Assembly (NCBI GenBank): GCA_021613335.1
Contig: JAJTWR010000454.1
Coordinates: forward strand, 82,001-146,000
Origin: Whitmania pigra
Lineage: Eukaryota; Annelida; Clitellata; Hirudinida; Haemopidae
DNA length: 64,000 nucleotides
Direction of reading: 5' to 3'
Shown: one piece after another, positions 49,301 to 61,300 of the stretch
Layout: each line of letters begins with the position of its first letter
Position numbering within the stretch: position 1 is the stretch's first letter
Made by a program: the position numbers and the translations under genes
Notes under the pieces: generated by a model
What the model was told of the DNA's origin: nothing
Seen by the model: the letters and a program-made list of their open reading frames with translations, nothing else
The model's database searches: none

Positions 49301-52300
49301 TAAATTCTGTTTGAGGGAAGGAATCAGTAAGGATATGCTGGACCATTTTATTCTTGCCAGAGAAGATGAAGATAGCTCAGTAAATTGTGATTTATTAATA
49401 ACAGTTCGAGTTGGCTCAGAGGAATGCATGCCTGCGAACAGTCGTTACGTGTCGTGTTCGCAGCCCAGCTCGCACCGCCAGGGTTGCCCTTTAGGGTAGG
49501 GGTGCTATATAAATGGCGGATCGATTAAGTGCCTTTACATGACAAAGTTCAAAGTTGATGAGGATGATCTATAGACTGATTGGCGTTAAGTGAATGGTGG
49601 GAGATAAGGAAGGTGATCAGGCACGTTGGAAGCGGAGGTAGGGATGGTTGTATGTCGGGAAAGTTTGGAATGCCGTGCTGACATTTTTTAAAACAATTTT
49701 TTATTCATTAAATGCAATCTTTTACAACCTTTCATTTTTGTTCTCATCAACAATTTAAGATAAATGGGTAATTAAGACAAATTATTTAGTAAAGTTAATT
49801 ATTTTTTAAAGTGGAAAGATCGGACCTACGACCTTGTCATTCTTGCGATCAGAATGGGACATAGGAAGTTGGCGGCCGCGGTGGTTGCAGATTCTCTGAA
49901 GACCGGATCTACGAACTTCAATTCGCTTCATCTCAACGTAAGCATTGGCCGTTACAATATTGTTGACACATGCATTTTTTGTAAAGTTTAATTATAGTTT
50001 GTTAACGTTAGTGTTATTTTTACTTGTCTTCTGCCTTTTGGGATTAATTTATATACAATATCCTGAGTATTTTATTTTGCTTCGCTTTCAAAAGGTACTT
50101 CAGTTTGATGATGAGCCTCTTCAAGCACCAATCAGAGAGGCCTCTGTTAGGAAAACGTGCTGGGCTAATGACAAAGTCATTTAACTTATGAACATTTTAA
50201 ATTGTTTATTTTTGTAGTTTAGCATTAATTTTATTACATTATTTAATTATTATTTCATTTATTAATATCAATATATTTAACTTGATTGATTTATTTAAAT
50301 TATTTTAAATTTAATTTAATTTAATTTTAAATTTAGCTAAATTAAGCTTTATTTCAATGGTATTTCAAGATCACTCCTATGCATTGTGCTGCTATCAATC
50401 CGAATACATATTACCTTTCAACTTTGTTGAGTGTTCTCCCCGAGCCCGGCATCACGGATTCCTCGAGCAGGAAACCCATCCATTATGCTGCAGCGTGCGT
50501 CGATTCGGGTCCTCTGGAACTATTGCTCGATAGGTCAGAATTTTAATTCAACTAAGTGGTCCAATTAAATTGATGATTTACCAATTTAATAAAGTACTCA
50601 GCTATTTATTCATTCAAATTCTACAGAAACCAAAACCCAGATGAGCCTGACACAAAGGGCATGACAGCCCTCATGGTGGCTTGCCTTTGTGGACGAAACA
50701 AAAACGTGGAACTAATTTTAAAAAGAGGTCAGCTGTTTCCATAAGTTCTAACATATATTTCCGTGGTTTGATGAATAGGAAATTTAGGGTCTTAATCATT
50801 TCGGTTAAAATCTATAATTTTATTTTTATTGCAATAATTTGTCATGCCATACATCTCGTTGATTGTACATTTTTTTAAAATAATGACATTGGTATTTGAT
50901 TGTGCCAATTTCAGCAGCCTCAGCTGATCATAAAGACTCCAAATATGGTCTTTCTGGAATCAATCGTCCGAACGTGAGACCACGAGGGGAGTTCTTTAGC
51001 TACGCACCAATCCACCTTGCTGTTCACTCGAATTCTCTGGTGAAATTTTTTTATATAATTAAAAAAACAAATAATCGTGGTAGTAATAATAATAATAATA
51101 CTAATAATAATAACATTAAAATTAATGATAATAACATGTTCATTTATGGCGCTCCATATATGGATATGTTGATCGATGAGAGAATGATTGAGCATGAAAC
51201 ATAAGCATGATTGAGTCAAATCAGGCATTAAATTTTCAATCATTCAAACCTGTTCAAATCAGGGCTGCATCCAGACCTTGTTGGAGTATGGAGCAAATAT
51301 AGAGAAAGAATTGGGACCTGCTAAGAACAAGTCATCTCCCTTGATGTTGGCCTGTTCCCTCGGTCATCTCGAAGTCGTCAAGACTCTCGTGCAAGCCGGA
51401 GCCAATCCCGAAAAAAGAGGTTGGAAATATTGGATTTCAATTTTAACATTCAACAATTTTTATAATGCACGACTTACTTTGAAATGAAAGACAAAATTGA
51501 ATGCAATGCAATAGCGACATTAGAGAGAATGACGTTTGTATTTTTCACTAGATAAAATAAAAAGAACTGCATTGATGTACGCCTCCATGAACGGACACAC
51601 CGATATTGTCTCTTATCTGCTTAGCCTCGGTTGCGACCCAGACTCCAAAGACAGCTCGGGCAACACTCCGCTCCAGTATGCAGCCGCATACGGCTGGTAT
51701 TTCTGCGTCAAAGTCCTCCTCAGTGCAGGATCTAACCCGAATCTGGCCAACGATTGGAAGGCAAGTTAAAGGAACCACCGCACGTACTTACTTTGGTTCT
51801 TACTAATTTAAGTTCTAAAATGCATTCGATCAGATGACGCCTTTAGCTTTAGCCTTCCTGAAAGGACACATGGGTTTGGCCGACCTATTGCTGGAGGAGA
51901 GCAATATTAGCATAAATTTCCGAATGGAAGATGGGGTCACCTTGGTGATGATGGCTTGTATGAGTTCTATGGAAAATCTTACTATCTCAGATCAGCTCGA
52001 ATATTTATTGAGTGGGAAGAAGGCTGACTGTTCTCTCATTGATGGAAATGAAAAGAATGCTGTAAGTGAACTATTGATGAGGATAATAATGATGGTGATT
52101 ACTGATAATGCTTTTCATAGTGACTATGATAGTGATCCTACTTGTAAGCATGTTATTGGTGGAGATTATGGTTAACTAACTATTATGGTTAACTTAATCA
52201 ATGTTGTTTTCAGTCATAATTTGATACCATTCAACTTTTTTCTGACATTAGCTTCACCATTTGGCAGTGAACAAAACTGACTCTTCTGAAGATCAAGTGG

Positions 52301-54958
52301 GGTTTCAATTTGTTTGTGGTGGTTTTCATTAATAAGATTGATGATGTTGCTCACATTGCTGATGAAAACTGTGATGATGACAATATTAATAATAATGATA
52401 AGTTATGGATATTTAGTATTTTTTATTTAATTCACTTAATCCAGCATAAATTAGTGAAAATGGCAGGCATTTTGCTGGCAAATAATTGTGATCTAAATGC
52501 TAAAGACTCCAAGGGCTTCTCATCTCTTGCTTATGCTCTCCAGTCTGTGAGTTTTTGCAATGATGCCTGTTTCATCATTACTAGTGTAGTAATTGTATTA
52601 CTGACTTCATTTGCCACTTATATATAACATCCTGTTACCTTCGATCTCTTTCAAGGACAACTTGGAATTGGCTTCATTTTTCATCCAAAAAGGAGCAGAG
52701 GTCAGTGAATTGAGGGACCCGAGAGGTGATAACGTGTTACACCTTTTAGCCAAGCAGTGTTGCAAGCAGAATGTCGTCAACATTCTTGGAGCCATAATGG
52801 TTAGCTTTTTATACATTCTTATTGAAGGGATGACATTTCAATGTTCTTTTACTTTGGACTTGCTGATGATTATAATTTTAAGTGAAATTTTCTGTTAATT
52901 TGTTACGCAATACATTAAACCTAAACTTTCAGATTTTTATGTAAATTCAAAAGATGAAATAAGTAAAAATGAAGCTATAAAGTAATTCGAACTGTAACTT
53001 TTAAGACTATTGTGTCATTTTTTAATTGCAGAGAAACACTGATAAACAATTGCTAGCCCAGATGGCTGTTCAAATTAATAACGAAGGTTACTCACCTCTG
53101 TTGGTTGCATGCAGAGAGTACTGCAATAACCAGGTGCGTTTATCATGATGTAACTTGATATAATTGTAAGGTATAATAGTGCCAGTGAGTTAGTGGTTAC
53201 TAAACATGCTTGACGTTCACTTAGCAAGTGACACAATTTACTTTGCAACACCATCACACCAACATTTGTCATCTTCACCTGATTAATTTTCTGCGCGACT
53301 GCTCTCGGAATAGGGCTCCATTCCGTACTGTTACAAGTATCGGATGAAACTCGACCTGAACCTGGCTGAAGAAGAAGAAGACGAGGACGAGAATGAAGTT
53401 ATTGGTCGAGAGTTATTGGAAAACAACATGGCCGAAATTCAGATCGAAAAGTGGAGCGAGGACCAGAAGGCCAACCTCGTCTCTAGGAATGCTCGGCTCT
53501 TCCTGAAGCTCATGATCCTTGCTGCTGGCTTTCAATCTTTTTACTCGCAAGTACAACCAAAAATGAAGTTAGAGGATGTCGGAGTTGATAATACAAAGAA
53601 GGGAGGCTTTATAGCTGCGAGCACTTCTGAAGACAGCAGTGATGAAGATTGTGATAGCAATATTGGAATTAAAGAAAATGGTGACCTTGATGAGAAAATT
53701 GAATATCTTTACAGAACAGGTCATAATAATGTTTTAACTTATTGTCTTGTTCATGATTAATATGGCAACTATAGTTATGAGTTGATCATAATAATATTTT
53801 GATGCATCATTACATTTGGTGACCATAATCTAATTGCTATCGTTCTGATGCTGAAATACTTTTTACCACAGCCTTGAATTCTTACTTTATGTGAATGTAC
53901 TATTCGATTCATTTTTATAGTCGTTATTGAACAGTTATTATTACCACTGCACGAAGGATCGCACCCCATTCAGCATGCCAACTTATGTCGTGTAGCCAGT
54001 GTTGTTGTCAGTGTCTATGTCGTTGTTGTCTATGTCGTCGTTGTCATGGTTTCTATATATATGTGGATATTTGTTGCTTTTAGAAGCCAAATTCACTCTT
54101 CTCCACTACATGGCCAACGTGAGCTCAGAGAGATGTGCTTACTTCAGAAAACCAAAAAAACAAAATACTGTTTGCAATACGGTCGAAGATGAAAACAGCG
54201 AAGTTGGTACGGCCGACTTCGATCGGGGATCTGCCTCGACATTGAAAGATTTCGAGAAAGTCAGAGTGTCGTCTCCTTTACTTGTAACCGTCTTCAAGCT
54301 TTTTAAAAAGTTGAGCGGTAAACAACCTGTCGTCCGGGCCGGCTCCGAGATGGAAAAAGGTTCTCCGCTTAATCTCGAGGATGGACGTGGTCTTACTTCT
54401 CTCGTGGAAGCTGTCGTGAGCAACAAAAAAGAAGTTGTAACCAGATTGGTTAGTTATTAAATACTGGCACATTGAATTTTGTGCTTGTAGTTTCTTAAGT
54501 TTTTCCGTGCAGTTTTTATATGCTATCAATTCATTTCTTTTTGAAATGTAAAATGTGAACACAGGATTCATGACAGTTTGATGTCCTATTTAGAATCAAT
54601 AAAACCATTATCATCATGGCTATTAACATTTTCTTTTAGATAGAATGTGGTGCAGATGTCAACAAGGTTTCAAGTGCCACTTCTTCAATGTACAAAGGAT
54701 CTTCGCTATTACTGGCAGCAAAGTTTGTTGATATTTATTAATTTTTCAAGTTTTGAACCCTAATGTAACCTTTACTTTAAGCTAAATTAATGCTTGCTAA
54801 ATTGACTGGGTTAAATTGAAGAACTTGTTTTTATTTGAATAGGCATGGATCCTTCTCCATCATCACTGACCTCATAAATAGTGGAGCATCCCATGATGAG
54901 GTTGATGCAAGGACTGGATGCACCCCTCTTCACTTTGTCTTAATGAAGAAGCCAGGTA

Positions 54959-55014
<56 letters not shown>

Positions 55015-55301
55015 GGCACTGGCACTAATAATTATTAAAATTTAATGCTTAAGATGAGAGTGTTTTTTCTTACAATTGAATATCAAATTTAAATTAGTAA
55101 TATTTTAATTTTTCACAAATTTCTTTTCTTTTTTCAATTGTTCATTCAGCCGCTGAGACGTTATATGACATTGTCAAATGCCTTCTCGAGCATGGGGCTT
55201 CTGTTAATGTTCAAGATGTCATGAAGCAGACACCTCTTCATAAACTGGCAAAGTACTCGAGAGGTCATGTGGTGACTGCATCTTATTGATATGAACAATT
55301 A

Positions 55302-55368
<67 letters not shown>

Positions 55369-58300
55369 TATGACTATTTAACCGTACATCTGAATCTGAT
55401 GCAGAGGCAGCATGAATCGCTCTAATGTTTATATGTCAATTATTCACTGAAGCATAATATAAATTTTAATTTATCCAAGATCAATATTATTCATTTATTC
55501 CTCCCTGGTATAAGCTGGTTTGTGAACAAAGGCATGCAGGGACTTGACCCGTTGAGCCGAACCGCACTCCCATCGTTACTCGTCAGTTTCAACTATGCAG
55601 TTGAATGTTTAGGTCAGAGGAGACTTTTGGATACAGCCAAGCTCCTATTGGACAAGGGAGCTTCAATGTCAATTAAAGACAAATGGGGAAGGACTCCCCT
55701 ACATATCTGTCTGGCCCACAATCCTGGCACCATCGATTCTTCTGTAAAGCTAGAAGAACTCTTTCTTTCCTATAGCACGGCAGAAGTGGACGAAAAGGAC
55801 TTCTTGGGGAGGGTGCCGCTGCATTACGCGTACTTCGGTCTTCATTCGAGGAAGAAAGAAACCGATCCGACCAGTCTGACCTCTCTGATGACTCACCACA
55901 GCAGAGAACCTCTCGCCCTCGTTAACTTTAGGGACCACAAGATGGTCACCCCTCTACACATGGCGGCCGCAATAGGGGCGGGCGTCTCGTGCATTCATCT
56001 TATCCAGGTCAGATTATCAAGTACTAGAATCTAAACCGGGAATAATGAGGATAATTCTTTGTGGTTGATAACAATTGTTCCAATAACGACATATTAAATC
56101 TTTGGATGTTATTAAATCTCATCTCAGCGGGCACTGAGTCCTTTAGTTTTAATATTTTGCAAATTATTGTTTATCAAAGGTTTTTATATATACTCGAGAA
56201 ACTCGAGTTTATCTATTAAACTAGATGGTTTTTTTGTTTAAATATCTATCAAACTTAGCACATATTGAATACTAACTATTATTTATAAATGCTGTGATGG
56301 TAACCATTGCTTTTGTAAGAGTTGAGTGTTGAATGTTGTTACAGCAATTATAATAAGGGCAATATTTATGTAACTTTGTGATTTTACTTTTAAAGAAAGG
56401 AGCTAATTTAGAGGCAGTTACAGATCTTGGCAACACACCATTGGCTCTTTCCGTTTGTTACGGCCACTCGAGGTTAATACAAGGGTGATAATGGTGATAG
56501 GTGGTTGCAGTAATGGTGACTAAACAAATTTACAATTAACAGAAGACTGCTATGATAGTATTATTAAAACTTTTTTCTCAATTGGCAATGACTAATTACC
56601 ATTAATGTGATGTACTACACTGAAAGTTCATTAAAATACTTTTCAGCTGCTCGCTCATACTCTTCATGCAGAACTGCAGCATTGATGAACACATTGTGAA
56701 GCGTGTTGGCAATGGCACTTATGACAAAGAGAACAGTGATTTCAGTTGCACCAACACTCCTAGTGAAAGCACATCAAAGTTTGAGATAACCTGCGATGCA
56801 GACTGCTTGGCCGACGTCACGGACGATCAACTCAAAGCTCCCGAGAAAAGTCACAAGAAGAAAGAGAAACTTCAGTGGGCCTATTTAGCTCGCTCGGAGC
56901 CTCCCAAGAAGTTGTCGACTGTCCAGTCGTTTCCCATCATCGAGGTACGTGAGTGTTCAATTCAATGCGTCGCTTCATAACGTTTATTAACCCTTTGTAC
57001 CCTGTTACCGCTGGCCAATACCGGGGCTTTTCCCGGTTCAAAGGGTTAACATTTGATGATTGGCCAACAGGGAATCATTGAGCAAGAATGGCAGGGTATC
57101 ATTTCTATGGTTCTTGAACTCAATCAGAAGCATTCTCTTAGGCTGTCTACCATTATTGAGGTTTGCTAATATTATTTACAATATTATTTAAATTCAATCT
57201 AGTTAAAATTTATTCATTAATTGTTTTGCAAGGCTGCCTTCAAAACAAAGAAATACAATCTGGCCATGAATTTGATTGAAAGGGCAAAAACAAAAGATGA
57301 CCTTGTCGTCATGGAAAAGGTCGACTCTGTTTGGAGTGTTTCCTCCAAAAACTTGGCCCACCTATTGGCCAAACATTCTTTTGAGTCTGCCAGTGATGCA
57401 TCTATTGTATCAGTTAGTGTCCATAAGTAAACATGCTTTTAATTTATTACTGTTTTGCAAATGTAGTTCATTTACATTTGCAAGGCATCTCGTTTATATA
57501 TATAACATTGTTTTATACATAAAATACAAAGATTAATGGATTAATATATTTCTAAACACTAGCATTTATTTATTCCAATACTAGGTGGCAGAACTTCTCT
57601 TGGAACACAAAGTTCTTTTCTCGGCCACGGACGAGTTCGGATGCACGCCTCTGCACTACGCCTGTCTTTCTCTCAACGTGCCACTCATCAACTTCATCCT
57701 TGGTGAACGTTTTAAAATATAATTTTCGTTTCATTATAAGTCACTAGTTTCTTTTGTTTGTAAATTTGTACTTTGTAATCACCTTTAATCTCATTGACTT
57801 AACCTTGTAGGCCTGAACAACAAAGACATCATTCTGAGGAAAGATAACGCTGGTAGGACTGCCCTGGCTGCTCTTTTCTGGAGGCATGCCCACCGATCAG
57901 ACCAAGTTTTTGTGTTGGTTTCTGAGTGTTTGAAATTGAATGTGAATTAAAGTGCAATCAGGGTAAACTGTGGCATTGGGATGCATTGTTGTTATTAATT
58001 TATTAATTTATTAAAATTTACAACACATAATCTTTTTGAAATGATATGATGTCATGCGATTTAATTTTAATTGCTTATGTTATTGGATGATGTAATCACA
58101 TAATACTCTAACCATATTATTATCAATACTATAATGGCAACGTTATAACACAATTGGATAACCAAAATGAATTATTTATTTAGTAAAATAAGATTGATGT
58201 ATCCTTATTTAAGTAAATTTTCTCAATAAATCAGTTTATTCTTGTGACATTCTCCATTCAGTAAGGCAGTGGAGCGTCTGATGGCATCTGGTCTTACAGT

Positions 58301-61300
58301 TGACTTTCTGTGCCGTTTCTCTATTCCGAGGCATGCATTTCTCAGATTTGGGGAGTCTCGTGAAAGAGAACCTTTGGATTATTTTCACCAATCCCTCATC
58401 ACCGGGGCTGTCAGGGTTCCCGAGTCCCAGATGAACGAAACCCCGCGACATTTATCGTCCTCTGCTAGGGAAGGAGTTAGAAGGATAAATGTCATCAGTC
58501 TTTCTACTGCCAAATCCTCCGCTTCATCATCAACATGTGAACTTCCTCTTTCTTTCACTATGGTGTTGAGTCCTTTAACATTGGCGGTCATCGTAGAAAA
58601 TATCAAACTCGTCGAGATTTTAGTGACTCTGGGTGCGGACGTAAATCTCGGAGACAGTTGGGGACGGAGCCCCATAATGTTTGCCCTAGCATTGGTTTGT
58701 CATTTTTTTTATCATTATTCTGAGATGTATAATTTTCCAACAGCCTTTTTCCATCACTACATCTTCATACATCATAATGTTTAAAAGAAGTCTAAATTAA
58801 CATTCTCCATTCATGACTAAGATATTCATGTTTGCGGTATGTATTAGCATTAACCTCGTGCGTACAATTATTACGTTCAGGTAATTCAGAATTCATTATA
58901 TTTAGTGATTTGACAATAAAATATTTTGCCTCAGAACAACATGAAGATAGTGAGATATCTATTGGCTGATCATGCAATACCCACCAATGAATTGCCCCAT
59001 GTGTTTTTTGACTTTGAGAAAGGAAATGATAAAGATCGTCAAGGATCAAAGAAGGGAGTCGGCCATAATTTGTTTCAGCTGGGCTGTAAGGGCCTCATCC
59101 AGCGACCGGACGGTGAGGAAGAAGAGAACGGGATCGATGATGCTGATAATGATGCCCATGATGGTGATAGTAATGGTGCTGATAGCAATGAAATGTCTTC
59201 AAAGAAATGTGATGGAGCCAATGACTTCGGTAAAGGTGGGACATGTGTAAACATTGAAGATGCATAATTATGACATGTGTAAACATTGAGGATGCATAAT
59301 TATGACATGCGTAAACATTGAAGATGCATAATTATGACATGTATAAACATTGAGGATGCATAATTATGACATGCGTAAACATTGAAGATGCATAATTATG
59401 ACTTCTCACTGCTGGGTTGTGGGGTTACAGTTTACTTTTTTTTATTCCACTTTTTAACGAATTATTTTTAAGGACATTTATTGTTATAATTGTGGTCATT
59501 TCAGAGAGTTATTTTGTATTTTTTTTTTATTTGATTTTCATTACCATTTTCAGATTATGTTTCTGTGCACATGGAATTTCCAAATGTATCTTTGAAATCC
59601 AAGGCTGATCTCAACCATGCCGACAACCGAGGTCATTCAGTTGTACACTACCTCGTTCCATTTGATTCAAAAGAGGAAGACATTGGTGATGGAGATGATG
59701 GCATCGGTGACATCAAGTTTCCTTCCTACGACAATCACATTCTCCTGCTTCAGCTCCACAGCCTCGGGGCAAAGATCAACGCCCCAAATGGGAAGGGTCA
59801 CACTCTAAAGGAGAGGGCTGGCAAGGCTGGATGCCAGAAATTGTTGCTTGCAATGAAACACTTGGAAAGCAGTGGCGATACCATTGGAATTGATGAGGTG
59901 AATATGGTGATGATTGTGATGATAATTAAAGTGATTGCGAAATTCAGTGTGCGCATTTTCAGAAGGTCACTTTCCGTCGTCACGCCGTGTCAGACGACAT
60001 CGATTGGTCAGCCTTCGAGGGGGTCGTGAACCCCAATAAGGATGCTCATTCGTTCTTGGAGAAGTTCAATAAAGAGCTCGGAGAATCGGACGACACTACG
60101 TCGGAATTCAAGCCGACACCGGACAAGAATATATCTGAACATTCTATCAGGTTCGAAGGGGAACAGTGATAAAATAAGACATCTAATATGTAATATAATT
60201 TTGTTGTTATAATTTTATGAGAGCCTTTATCATTAAGATTTTGTTGAAGTTGTCAAATATGATCAACTTTGCTCAATGACATTTTGATCTTTATTTGTAT
60301 TTAATTTTTCTAATTTGAATTTAGCCAAGTCCTCTGGGATGAAGATTTAAAAGTACCATTTGATACTCTTCTCTTCAAGATTGATGTTAAACTTTGGAAG
60401 TATGGAATGTACAACTTCTACAAAATGCAGGTTGAAAAAGTCATCTAAGTAAAGTTTTGTTTAACAAAAGTCAGAAAACTAATATTTTTATATTGTCGTT
60501 GATTTTGATGTGACATTTTTGGGTAATGATTATATCAGATGAGCTTGCAAGAATCTTGGATGAGTTGGTATTGATAATGCAATTGTTGTGAATTCAAATT
60601 TGGAGTTAATTAAGTTTTAGCAGATCAACATGGTTTTTGCATTTGTAAACTTCAGTAAAGTTGAGAAAAAGACTTCACCTGAAATACTAATTTAGTTATT
60701 TTATTTTAGCAAATTTAGCATTTACAATGTTTTTATAACAGGTGGTCCACCAAAAGAGCAAGGACCTGTATATCTTATTCACTAGATGGGGTCGCATCGG
60801 AGACACTGGTCAGTATCAACAGACACCATTTTCAACGAAAGACGAAGCTCTAAAAGAATTTAGGAAAATTTTTAAATCCAAATCAGGAAACGATTGGGAG
60901 AATTATCACAGGTAACTCTAATTAATTGATCAAGTTACTGAATTAATTCTAGTTATAAAGTAACAAAATTAAAATAATTTTATGGTATTTTCACTAAATT
61001 CGAAATGTATAATCTGTTTGTTATTCATTAATTTAATTCACTCAATATTCAATATTTTATTTCTTTGTTTTGTAAATGTTGAATTTTTCTATAGTTAAAC
61101 ATTTTCACAGCTCATCAATTTTCCCCCTAAAATTTATGCATAATTTTATTATTTGAACTATTTACAGCTTCGAAGAGAAACACCTGAAGTATCGCCTCGT
61201 TTCCTTGGAGTCCAGAAAACCAGTGATCATGAAACACATAGACATCGACCTTAAAACATCCTTACCTTCTAAACTCCATCCATACATTCAGGATTTCATC

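Noticed and set aside
50896..51204. Plus-strand frame with an Asn run
   Set aside because: The first part is PARP exon 15 (to 51039); the rest is intron read through an AAT repeat.
52000..52300. Gap in the ankyrin series suggesting a broken PARP gene
   Set aside because: A 45-base exon at 52252-52296 (LHHLAVNKTDSSEDQ) restores phase.
54835..55038. Frame with a long Asp run
   Set aside because: PARP exon 26 followed by the intronic GAT repeat; the Asp run is not in the protein model.
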